Source of the DNA: Mansonella perstans
Taxonomy: Eukaryota > Nematoda > Chromadorea > Rhabditida > Onchocercidae
Direction: 5' to 3'
Length of the DNA: 21,328 nt
NCBI GenBank assembly: GCA_037074765.1
Contig: JBAMDO010000426.1
Coordinates: 1-21,328, forward strand
Below the pieces are notes generated by a model. It was not told the DNA's origin and did no database searches. It saw only the letters and a program-made list of their open reading frames with translations. The translations under genes and the position numbers were made by a program. Positions 1 to 9,287 of the stretch are shown piece after piece (position 1 is the stretch's first letter; each line of letters opens with the position of its first letter).

Positions 1-13
1 TTTTTATTTCAAG

Positions 14-430
14 AATCCGTAGAAATCCGAATGTACTCTAATGTTGAAGATTACTATGGATATTGGCAACCGCATCCTAACATATGCGTATTCGACGAAG
101 ATTTCAACAGTTTGATGCATTAAAAAATGGGGGACCATTTTGTGTGAGAGTGATAGCCGCTTTTGCAATCGGTAAATGATACTTAATGTTTGATTTCATT
201 GTTGATTAACTATTTGGATAATGATAATGTAATTTGATTGCTCCAAGAATATTGTTTATTTTGCAATTAAAAATTGTATCGATTGATTTTTAATTTACAT
301 TTCAGTGTATCATGTGACATATTATACTTATCAGTTCACTGCAGTAAGCTCAGAACATCGACAGGATTTGAGGTATGTGAAGTGGTTGAAGCGTAGATTG
401 CCTTATTTTTCTTCCATTGGTATTTGCTGA
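14..430 (+). CDS. 3' end of an unrecognised plus-strand gene (two exons)
   Basis: Two exons fit together in phase. The first (14-109) follows an acceptor ending in ttttatttcaag and encodes 31 residues rich in Tyr and acidic residues, including EDYYGYWQPHPN. The donor AACA|GTTTGA leaves phase 1. The second exon follows the good acceptor tttacatttcag at 305 and runs 306-430, adding 41 residues including YHVTYYTYQF and a basic WLKRRLPYF before TGA at 428-430. Without splicing the first frame stops at TAA 121-123, so a shorter isoform is possible. Upstream exons lie outside the window. I do not recognise the family. AATAAA signals at 735-740 and 887-892 could end the transcript. The open frame on both sides of a phase-matched intron supports real coding, but the donor is not a strong consensus. 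Confidence 0.5.
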
Positions 431-1220
431 AAAGGAAAAAAATAGCAAATAGTTCGAAATAAGAGAAATAATAATAAGAATAATATTAAATTGAAATTTT
501 CAAATGAAATCGTTGTAATCATGTTCCAGCTATTTATTAGCTAGATTTTTTTTAATCTTTAACTTCTACTGTGGTAGTTAATTACTTTAGTTGCTAATTT
601 GATTATTTCACTCAATACTAGCGATCCTTTGATTTATTGATGGACAATGCAAGTATATTTCATCTGTTTTTAGTCTATAGTTTTTGATTGTTTATTGATT
701 TTTATGATTTTATTTTATTGAACATGTTTATGGGAATAAATTTTGAACTGCTTTATTTTTCCAAGCAATGTTTGAAAATCGTTAATTCTCAGTGATATTT
801 TGTATTTTTCTCAATAAGTTATTCTGAAGTGATTCGTGCAGTTAAGTGATCCAGATGATCCGTTTTTCTCTCACTTCTTCATTTCAATAAAATAATTTTT
901 TTTAACTAAGATACTCATTTGAATAGTGACAGATCTTTGTGAGTAACAAATCTTTCTGAATAGTGATAAATCTACCACAAAACTACCACAAATCTACCAA
1001 AAACGACGCCACCATCGCCTGCGCATTCGCATCATCACTTAAATTTACATTATTTAAAAAACAAATCATCCATTTTCCTTATTGTCCAGAAAGTATAGCC
1101 TTGATTCTCTATTACTATAAACATCTCTCTGGCTCTTGTTTCTGGGAACATCAACGGAACATTTTCTATCACCCTCGGATAAACCAGTGGAAGCAAGTTT
1201 TTAACAAGTTTAATTAATAA
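431..1220. other. Convergent intergenic / 3' UTR region
   Basis: AT-rich sequence between the plus-strand stop at 430 and the minus-strand stop at 1221. The plus-strand open frame at 963-1217 ends at the 3' end of the minus-strand gene, is low in coding sense and has no splice support. I see no other gene here. Confidence 0.5.
735..892 (+). terminator. Candidate polyadenylation signals
   Basis: AATAAA occurs at 735-740 and at 887-892, downstream of the TGA at 428-430. Either could serve the gene ending there. In such AT-rich DNA the hexamer is common, so this is weak. Confidence 0.25.
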
Positions 1221-2034
1221 TTAAGTGATTAATTGTAATCTGGCGACGGACATATTACTCTCACTCTTGTGCTTATCCGAATGTCTTAGTAATAGCTTAT
1301 CACGTAATTCAAACATGTCAATGAAGCTGCGATGTTTGTTTGACGTTGAACGAATTTTATGCGGTGTTGCTGTCAGATCCAACTAAAAATTTAAAAAAAA
1401 TTCTGGATAGTTCTAAAAGTAATTCAAAATTCTGAATAAATGTTTCCAAAAGATTTAAGATGCTCGATAAGATAAAAAATATTTTTGAAGTATGTTTTTA
1501 TTAGGACTTTCCAACATATATTAAGAAGTAAAATAATATGATTTTTACTTGTTTCAATGCATTGTTCAGCTCGCTACAATTTGCTCGAAGCTTGGAATAG
1601 TGCAGAATAGTATTTTTTACGATTTCATGTATTTCGGCAACCAAAAACTTCATTGACAGACCGAGAGCCCGTCTACACTCGTTGATAAATGCCTGAGACT
1701 GTGCTACTGCTTTATCAAGATTGTGACTGTTTCACAACTGAATATGAATCTCTCACAGATTTTCAGCATTGTATTTCAGTTGACCTACAGCAGTTTTAAC
1801 TAGCCGTTGAGTTATCTGAATTAACGTTCAACAAAAAAAGCAATTTAAAAAATATACGATATACATGTATATATGTTAATATAAACCTGTAGAATTTGTG
1901 TTCAGCGTGTGCAGTCCAATCCTTGAGCAATAACGGTTCGACCTAAAGATTAACATCGTTGATCAAAACTCAGTAGTTTTAAGGAAAACCAACAAAAAAA
2001 GAACTCTTTGCTGATACAAAGCAGTTTTTTCCAT
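1221..2034 (-). CDS. Unrecognised helical protein, 168 residues, five exons
   Basis: Minus-strand exons at 2034-2005, 1942-1865, 1815-1757, 1726-1549 and 1382-1221 total 507 nt and give one open frame of 168 residues ending in TAA. Acceptors are ctttag, attcag, aaacag and ttttag; donors are GTTCTT, GTATAT, GTGAGA and GTAAAA. Introns are 62, 49, 30 and 166 nt. Exon 4 (about residues 57-115) looks strongly helical, with EIHEIVKNTILHYSKLR followed by NCSELNNALKQ, so a coiled coil is likely. The tail is basic and polar (RSTSNKHRSF, HSDKHKSESN). Exons 3 to 5 are the best supported; the first exon and its ATG at 2034 are tentative. Read through, the 30-nt third intron keeps frame but contains two TGA codons, so it is either a very short intron or a sign of decay. 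The start lies only 9 bp from the stop of the upstream deaminase-like gene. I do not recognise the family. Confidence 0.5.
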
Positions 2035-2043
2035 ATAATTACA

Positions 2044-4546
2044 TCACAAAGAGAAACTCAAATATGAAAAGTCATGACCAGTAAATTTATTTGGCGTGAA
2101 GTAGAAACTCCAAATTTTCTTCAAGTATTTCACTAAAATTCAGATATAATCAAGACATACAAATAGCAATAAGCCGAGCTCATATAAGTAAAATTTAGAA
2201 AAATCTAATAAAAACGCAACAGATGTCGTGAATTTTTTGTGAGAGGTCAACTCTTAGCCAATATTCTTCAATTAATTTGATCACGATTTGTTGTGTTAGG
2301 TTGAGTTGCGGAAACACCTCAAACTTGGGTAATTAAACCGTTGTGTTGAGTTGCGTTGAGTTGAATTGTGTTCGCACCTCAAACTTGGGTAATTAAACCT
2401 TTTATTAGAATAATTGGATAACGAGAGATTAATGTAACAATTATGTAGAACGCGCAATTAATGGTAAGATTAACATATAATAAATCGGTAATGATGCGGA
2501 GAATAGAACCAGTAGCCGTGGATGTGAAAAAATCCCAAAAATGAACCTTTTGGGATGATTGAGAGTTTATATACTGAGTATTGTAGGCGGAGGAAACTTG
2601 TATTAGTGAGTTGAGTTATAAGAAACTAAAGATTAAAAAAAATGAAATCCTTTGTACAGATAAGCTTGGTTGAGGAGGTACAATATATTGCATGTAAGCA
2701 TAAGCATCAAACAAAGGATTTCGACACAGTTACAGAATGGTTGTGGTTAATAAGTTGTTAATTGCAGCTTCTTCTTTGTTAGTTTATGGTAGGAAGGAGT
2801 TTAACAGCTTACAATTGGAACAAAGAGATTAAACGTTACGAAATTACTTAGGTGGCTCATAAAAGCCGTTAATAGAATCAGATTTAAACCCTATTGGGAA
2901 TTTCGCGTTATGAATTTCGCGACAACAGAAACAAACTTTAATGCCAGCCTGAAGCATGCAGAGAATACCCTGCTTGGTATAGAGATCCCCGCGGTTCAAA
3001 TGTGGATATAAAAATTTGACAGTCATTTTAACATCCACTTTACTAAGCTCCTTGCGGATTTTAGACAGTAATAAGCCGAGCAACTTTGAGCAAACTTTAT
3101 TGCTTTTACATTCATCCACTACTTCACATTTCGGATCACAGTCCTGATGAAAACATGGGCTCTTGGATACATAAATCACCGATTCGAACAGATCCACCTA
3201 CAACTTCGCATAGTTTACAGATCATCTTTTTTATGCTTATAAATAAATTTAGAACTTTAGGGAAAATGTTAGGAAAACTCAAAAAGGAGCGAAATGAAGG
3301 GAAGGAATTTCTCACCTCAGTGTCAAGCGATAAAGCGCAAATTAAAAGTAATGGACCTTATATTTGGAAATGAGATCATAAATGGCAGCAACAAGTTGCT
3401 CTTTAACATGTAGCTCACTTTGGCTTTCATGATAGAAATCATCCCGATACATGTAATCATTGCCGATTAGCGTAAGAATCAATCCACTACTGTCATTTTT
3501 ATGTTCTAGGAAGCAATTTTGTACATGTTTCGGGACTTGAAATTTTGACGGTCCATTTGTACAGTCACCGTTGCATTTGCAGCTAAAATATAAGTTTGCT
3601 TCTACAGTTACGTCTTGCAGTCTGATCTAATCCGAACTCAATTCTTGCAATTTGATCTGATCTGAATTCAATTCCTCACTAACAAAGCAATATAGGTAAT
3701 AGAAGTTATACCTGCTATTACAGAACTCATACATTATGCGGCATGGGCATTCTTTCTTAACGCATTGCCTTTTCCCTTTATCGCACTGGCAACCTTGGCA
3801 TTAGGCAGGAGAGAAATATTGGTGTTTGCTTTACTAAGGACCATTTTGTCTTTTGGGTTTGTTCAAAATTAGAAGCCCAAAATGGCAACGACTTTTAAAC
3901 AAGGCTACAGAAAGATGAAGCGTTATTTGCAATCAACTTATGTAGCAATAGTTGAATACTTTCCTGAGAGAATCCGGTTTAAAATTCTAGGTATTTACTT
4001 AAAAACGTGGAAATATGTAAAACTACTATACTTCAAAAAGTATTCTATCAGCAACTGTCGCTTAATATATATCCATACCTTGAGGAATTTTTTCTGCGGC
4101 TTTTATTCTTGCATATTTGTTACAGGTATGAAGGTTTCTTGATCCGTAAGCAATCACATCGTTCCGGTTTAGAACAAGCATTCTTTGCTGGTCTAGCTGG
4201 ATCAATTTCACATAAACATTTGCATATTGCTTGATTGAGGCAGTCACCACGGTACCTGCAGTTTAGCAAATAAGGATGTACCTAGAGAAATACTCGCAAT
4301 TTGTATGTCCTAGGCAAATAAATATTGCAACTGTAATCGAATCGGCGGTAAATGATGCAAAAAAAAAAAAAATTGTAATCTGTTATGTCATTACTAATAG
4401 ATGTATGAAAATACAAGTCGACAAATAAAAATCAGGTCGTAATATTTGAAATTATCGCCTATCCAGCAAAAATCAAGAACGAAATCTGTTTTTTTATGAT
4501 TTTTAGGTCTTAACCAAAATGCTCCTATCGCAATTGCATCTTCCAT
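2044..4546 (-). CDS. CXC-domain plus AID/APOBEC-like deaminase protein, seven exons
   Basis: Minus-strand exons at 4546-4515, 4255-4124, 3963-3938, 3793-3712, 3582-3357, 3197-2927 and 2132-2044 sum to 858 nt, one frame of 285 residues, with all phases matching. Residues 12-54 are Cys-rich (ICKCLCE, ERCDC). Residues 65-100 fit a CXC (tesmin/TSO1-like) zinc motif: CQC, x6, C, x4, CPC, x6, C, x3, CKC, x3, CTN. Residues about 124-285 carry the AID/APOBEC-like order: ILTLIG strand, HVKEQL helix (149-154), then 28 residues to SPCFHQDC (179-186), strand MTVKFLYPHL, QGILCMLQAGIKV (242-254), and a last exon with KKIWSFYF around W264. Known members are zinc-dependent cytidine deaminases acting on nucleic acid; the CXC part would be expected to bind DNA. 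The catalytic Glu of HxE is Lys151 here, so activity is doubtful. The final intron holds a solo LTR. The first exon, the 26-nt third exon and the donor AAG|GTCCAT are the weakest parts. The family call is by motif only. Confidence 0.68.
2219..2929. repeat. 5-bp target-site duplication ACAGA around the solo LTR
   Basis: ACAGA at 2219-2223 and again at 2925-2929, directly abutting the TG..CA ends of the LTR. On the gene strand it reads TCT|GT, so it spans the last three exon bases and the donor GT. Confidence 0.9.
2224..2924 (-). mobile_element. Solo BEL/Pao-type LTR (701 bp), minus orientation
   Basis: On the minus strand it starts TGTCGCGAAATTCATAACGC and ends ATTCACGACA, the same termini as the LTR at 12803-13387. 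It is flanked on both sides by ACAGA (2219-2223 and 2925-2929), a perfect 5-bp target duplication as expected for BEL/Pao, and has no internal sequence, so it is a solo LTR left by LTR-LTR recombination. It contains a TATATAAA box (2573-2566) and AATAAA (2406-2401) in its sense orientation. It is about 116 bp longer than the 12803 copy because the end region holds a duplicated block (cctcaaacttgggtaattaa twice) and TTGAGTTG-like repeats. It lies in the last intron of the deaminase-like gene in the same orientation. Confidence 0.93.
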
Positions 4547-4867
4547 TATTTTCTTAATTATGAAGTACGAATATTGTAAGTTTCGTCATTATTTTCATGA
4601 ATTTAATATAAAAAAAACTTTTTATATCGACTACACAAAAAAAATTTTAAATCACCAAGACACAACTTCTCTTCTAGTTCATTGAGCTTCCTACATTATC
4701 CTCAGTTCTTTATTTTACGTTCTAATCAAATACTTTTCCATTTTCACTGCAATTTAAATACCGTGATTGCAATGATTTGTCACACTCTGATGAACTTGCT
4801 GCACTCAACTATACATGCATTTTATATAAACGCCCTTGATGTCAACTGTTGGCGATATCATTTAAAT
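4547..4867. other. Upstream region of the deaminase-like gene
   Basis: AT-rich stretch between the proposed ATG (4546) and the hairpin at 4868. I see no clear promoter motif. The plus-strand open frame at 4682-4906 runs into the hairpin arm and looks like chance. Confidence 0.4.
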
Positions 4868-4993
4868 ATATCATTTAAAACGGACTTCTCTACGGAAGTT
4901 ATTTAATAACATTCATTTTTCATAACATTCATGATTCATAACATTCATTGTAGTTTAAATAACTTCCGTAGTGAAGTCCGTTTTAAATGATAT
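4868..4993. repeat. Near-perfect 39-bp inverted repeat (hairpin) with repeated loop
   Basis: Left arm 4868-4906 and right arm 4955-4993 are reverse complements over 39 bp with one mismatch (tctctacgg against ccgtagtga). The 48-bp loop carries about three copies of a cataacattcat motif. The arms include tttaaatgatat and gaagtccgttttaaat, the same core seen in the repeat array to the right, so the hairpin probably belongs to that repeat family. It lies about 320 bp upstream of the deaminase-like ATG. Confidence 0.9.
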
Positions 4994-5400
4994 ACACAGG
5001 ATTACTTCCAAATTGCGAATCAATCTTTTATTTACTTCAATTGACTGCTTTAAATGAAATGCACTACATTCTTCCTTACATGATTAATTTACTTCAATTG
5101 ACTGCTTTAAATGAAGTCCGTTTTAAATAATATAGACAGGATTACTTCCAAATTGCGAACCAATCTCGAACAAATCAAATACGGAAGTTTTTTAAACAGA
5201 GCGTTCAACTTTAATTTACCTTAATGCTTGTTTTAAATTAAAACTATTAAATTCTTCCAAATGCGGTTCAATTTACAGTTGACGTGCTGCTTTTAATAAA
5301 ATCTACTGGATTCTTCCAAACACGATTCAATCAATATTTACGCGTTATTTAAATAATATCCGTAGGATAACTTCTAAATGCGAGATTGTTATATGAAAAT
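4994..5400. repeat. Decayed ~60-bp tandem repeat array
   Basis: Degenerate units share tttacttnaattgactgcttt, taaatgaaatcc-like and gattcttccaaatgcgattc-like blocks. The attcttcc block recurs near 5001, 5068, 5141, 5251, 5310 and 5368, a spacing of about 58-73 bp with one longer gap. The same blocks make up the array at 11.4-12.8 kb. No coding sense. Confidence 0.7.
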
Positions 5401-5483
5401 TACTAATTTATACTAAGTGCAGATCACTTTCCCGAATTCGAATTTTCCGATATCTTCTGTCATTTTAGATCTAATTTTGCATG

Positions 5484-5802
5484 CTACAATTCCCTGCGAT
5501 TCATTAAAGAAAATTTAAGTAGATGTATTATTGCAACAGTAATCTCAAGGTTCGAATATTCTGCTAAAAAGCCAACTAAGTTTGAACTAACAAAACATAT
5601 CGTCAGAGAGAAAATGATGAAGAAACGAACAAGTAGAAATTTTATATTGATCTATTGACGAATGCGCCACTGCATTGCTAGGATGCAGAACGTATGAGCA
5701 TATGAGCATCACAATAACAAGAACATAGAAGTTGGTAAGAAAATTTCGAGCGATAAAGAAGTTGATGGAAGAACGCCGAAATGGACGATACTTTGCAACG
5801 CA
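5484..5802 (-). CDS. Possible 3' exons of a small membrane or secreted protein gene
   Basis: A minus-strand frame opens after the acceptor tttcattag at 5803 and runs 70 codons (5802-5592) with a hydrophobic run FYVLVIVMLICSYVL, preceded by basic KYRPFRRSS and followed by HPSNAVAHSS, like a signal anchor or signal peptide. The donor GTTAGT and acceptor ggctttttag then define a 28-nt intron (5591-5564) that restores frame into 25 more residues ending in TAG (5484-5486). No start codon or upstream exon was found. The plus strand is also open for about 52 codons here. I do not recognise the product and it may be a remnant. Confidence 0.3.
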
Positions 5803-6937
5803 CTAATGAAATGTATTATAAGCTTGTCTTCAGTTAGAACATGTATAATACAAATTTAAAAAATATTTTGGTGTTTGATGATTAATTAGTAAGTTATTGA
5901 TAAGTTAGTTCATATCTCGGTTATATTTCTAACACATATAGCATGGAGGACAAAAATCATGATGAATAAACCAAAAACATACTTTAGCACTGTTACTCTT
6001 CGTAACTAATTATTAATAATTTAAATTCTTATTATGCTTGCAGATCCTTTTAAACTAGTAACAAATAATAATTAAGATAAATATAAAAATGTATAACAAA
6101 TTAATCTATCTGCTTGCTTAATCTGTTCAAATATCTGAAAACAAATCTTCTCTATGATTGCATTTTGTTTTAAATTTAATTTTTATTTAAAAAATAGGTA
6201 GTATGGAGCGGATAAATAGGCTAAAGAGGGTTAAAAAATGTCATAAAAAAATGAAGGAAAAAAACGACATAACGGAGAATAAGATAACATTTGTTACTAC
6301 AACAACATATAGGTAATTGTCGTTAAAGTTATCATTAAATTAAATTGGAAGTCAATGGACCGATGGGTTTGGATTTATGACATAAGAAACAATAGCTAAA
6401 GTGGATATTTAAACGATTTCGATTTCGATGATAGGATTAATTAATCAATCAAATACAACGCAAATGAGATTTTATGTAGTTTGTGCTGTTTTTTTGTGTA
6501 AATCTTTATCTTATTTTCAAGACTAATGTTATTAAGTTGCCCAGCAATTTATGTTGTAGATATAGCAATCTGAAATAATTTTCGTAGATTGCAGCTTTTC
6601 CAACAACAAGAGACTACTGGCCAAAGTCATAATCCTGTTGATGCGAAATTTTGAAGTCAGAGTTAACTCACGAAATTTTTTAATTACATGCAAAGTATTC
6701 TTTGTGGCTATATTGTTAAAGTATAGTATATCTTTACTTATTGACTTATTTGCTTGTACTAGCAAATTTCATATGTTCAAAATTAAAACAAATTAGTCTT
6801 CATAGCTGGGATCTTGAAGAAAAATATGCAGCTGATTTTATGCCAAAAAAATATGGTATCAGATAAATTCTGCACTGTGCATAAACTGGTATTTAAGGCT
6901 GCTATTTCCTGAAATTTTGTTTAGAACTTTGTTGAAT
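5803..6937. other. AT-rich region without a convincing gene
   Basis: Only short frames are present: a plus-strand 37-codon Lys-rich frame beginning at an ATG near 6203, and a minus-strand 77-codon Lys/Asn/Ile-rich frame at 6765-6532. Neither shows motifs or well-placed splice sites. The right end probably includes the 3' UTR of the MSP-like gene ending at 6938. Confidence 0.4.
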
Positions 6938-9100
6938 TTATCGGTTTGCTGTACAGGGTGCAATTGTTTCCTGTGCTTCTTCGGGTGGAAAGATTGAATC
7001 GAAGAATTTCTCAAGCCATCCACAAGAAGGACGTGTCCAAGATAAAATATTCTGATTCCAACCATTTCCATCAATTCCTTGTGCTGTATTCAGTGTCCAA
7101 TCCGGTGGAAGCATCGCCAATATCTCTGTTTCTGATATCTCAGAAGCAGTTGTTGTTCCTAAATTACTTGCTGACAAAACATTTAATTAAGTTTCTTTGA
7201 GAGTAAGTTTGAGATCGTTGGCATCAGAATCCACTACATTTCCATGAAATTATACATAAATGTTTTTTTGCACTCAATAAATAACGGCTATTAATTGAAG
7301 CAGCTTTATAATCTTACCGCTGTCTATTTGATGGGCAGTGACCGTATCAAAATCATTGGAAAGAAGCGTTGGATGCTGCTCTGCTTGAATGACAATCGCT
7401 CGACATGGAAGATCAAGAACTGTCTGAAAGACAGAGATTACATCACTAAAACATTAATCTGTGTTCATAAAGATGGAATGAATTTTATTTAGCTATGCGA
7501 TGAAAAAATATAAAGATATCTATTATAAAAAAGACTAAATTACTTTAAAACTCAAACTATACATAACAGTGGAAAGAATTGAGATCAAATCAAATCTTAT
7601 TCAGCATATTATTAAATTTTTATATCTAAATAAAAATATAATTGTAATGTAGGCATAAATAAAAGGTTGTCATCGATTAACTAAAAAATAAAAACCAATC
7701 TCTTTTTAATATTTGTGCAAACTGCCAGGTGTTTTTAAAACGTTTGATGGTCTATCAAGCTTGAACTACCAAAGTCACCTCAAGAGGCGCAAAACCAGCA
7801 CTTGTTTTAATCTGCAGTGTTTGTGCAAGTTGATTATTCGGTTCTTTTACTTCTATTGGCTTATGAAACCAGCGACGACATTCAGCTTCGGTTCTTTTAT
7901 CCACCGGACGACAGTAAATTTCTACTAATCGTCTCTGTTGGAGAAATTATAATTTGAAAAAGATTAGCTGTTTATTAGTAAAAACAACTTTCCTGTTTTT
8001 TTTAGTGTGAAATTTGTTTGAAATTCAGATGTAAATTTTAACAGCAAAATAAAATATGAAAGGCAACAGTAAAATTTGGTAACAATAATGCGATTTGAGA
8101 GAACAGGAAATTTGCTAGGGTATCTATTCCTACATTTTCGGCAAATACTATATTGGTAAATAATTGGAAATATATCACTAGTGTGCGCATTTAAAAAAAT
8201 TAAGACCGTAAAGTAATATATCTTAGCACGTCAAACAGCATTAAACTGAAACTTAACAAGGCTATCATATTAACAATGAAATATGATAGAATTGCAAACT
8301 TTAACACATGAATTCCTAAAATATATGTCGAAAATAGAAATTCTGAGTGAAAGATACTTATAATAAGCATTAGCAGTATTTAAATTAGAAAATTTCAAAT
8401 ATTTTACGTAAGAACTAAAGATGATGTAGGGATGTAGGAAGAAGGCTAAAGATAGTAAAGAGCAAATAACATAGTAAAGAGTAAATACTGATGCCTTTTC
8501 ATGTAAGGGAGGAAATGCAATGTCAGAAAATCTTCTTACAGATATATTATGAGTGTCACTGAGACGAAGCAAAACGACCTGGGTACTCCCGGCTCGAAGA
8601 AATCCCTGTGACGGATCTATTACTAATGTTTCATTGTTTGTTCTCAGCTGAAAACAAAATGGAGAAAAGTTAAATTTTGAGAACTGTTAGCAAATTTTAT
8701 ATCATTAAATTAAAATAAAACAGGTTTCGTTTTAATGGGCTTAGTTTCAATAGTTCCTGATTTTAAAACATAAATTACAAAAAACATAACTTATAAACAT
8801 AAATTATAAACATAAATTAAAACATAAGTTACAAAATAATTACACATACGTATAATGCATATTTTACATTGTATAATTATACGATCACATAAAGCTATAC
8901 ATAAATTCCCTTTTTAATGGATGTAAAAGATCTTATCGAATTTAAGCGTCAATAAAACTTCCCGGAAAGCATATAAACCGTGAAAGAATCATGTTCTTCA
9001 ACTCGTTAATCTCACTTGAAATTTTATTGAAACTTTGAAGATTCCTCGTTTATTTGCAAATAAGATTGAAAAAGCTTTTTCAAATTCCAAAATAAAACAA
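6938..9100 (-). CDS. MSP/PapD-like domain protein, 3' five exons (partial)
   Basis: Minus-strand exons at 9100-9016, 8647-8540, 7934-7779, 7423-7318 and 7170-6938 join in phase for 228 residues to TAA. Donors GTGAGA, GTAAGA, GTGACT and GTAAGA and acceptors tttcag, caacag, tttcag and gtcag are good. The first two exons read like the middle of an MSP/PapD fold: LEFEKAFSILFANKRGIFKV, then IKFQ joined to LRTNNETLVIDPSQGFLRAG and STQVVLLRL. This matches the family pattern of an N-rich strand, K-x-RTNN, a V-x-P-x-x-G-x-L turn and a strand rich in V and L. The last exons (DLPCRAIVIQAEQHP, LPPDWTLNT, LSWTRPSCGWLEKFFDSIF) match no family I know. MSP folds act in nematode sperm motility or as FFAT-binding membrane-contact adaptors; which applies is unknown. 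The 5' part is missing: the start of the 9100 exon is uncertain and further exons must lie upstream. Confidence 0.58.
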
Positions 9101-9287
9101 CTAAATGGCTTGTAAAATGATCTTACTAGAATTCGCCTTGGATTTATTTTAGTTATAGTAGTAATGCGATGAAGTATTAGCAAATGAAATTTGTTGCTTT
9201 TTATTTCGTTTTTCTAATTGGACTTTTATAAAATTTGTTTTGCTAAATTATTTGAAGATTTTTCGGCAATTGATAATCGATGAATGA

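Noticed and set aside
2844..2924. C-terminal extension of the minus-strand frame that opens at 3197
   Set aside because: The last 25 or so residues come from the LTR, not the host gene; the exon most likely ends at 2927 at a splice donor.
3086..3373. Plus-strand open frame across 3086-3373
   Set aside because: Antisense to two deaminase-like exons and the intron between them, with no motif or splice support.
4100..4123. A 24-nt GT..AG stretch after the first Cys-rich exon as an ultra-short intron
   Set aside because: A longer intron to the acceptor at 3964 fits the phases and gives a better Cys-rich frame; 24 nt is also implausibly short.
3882..4234. Overlapping plus-strand frames at 3882-4234
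   Set aside because: Opposite strand of the Cys-rich exons and of an intron; Phe/Tyr/Lys-rich chance translation.
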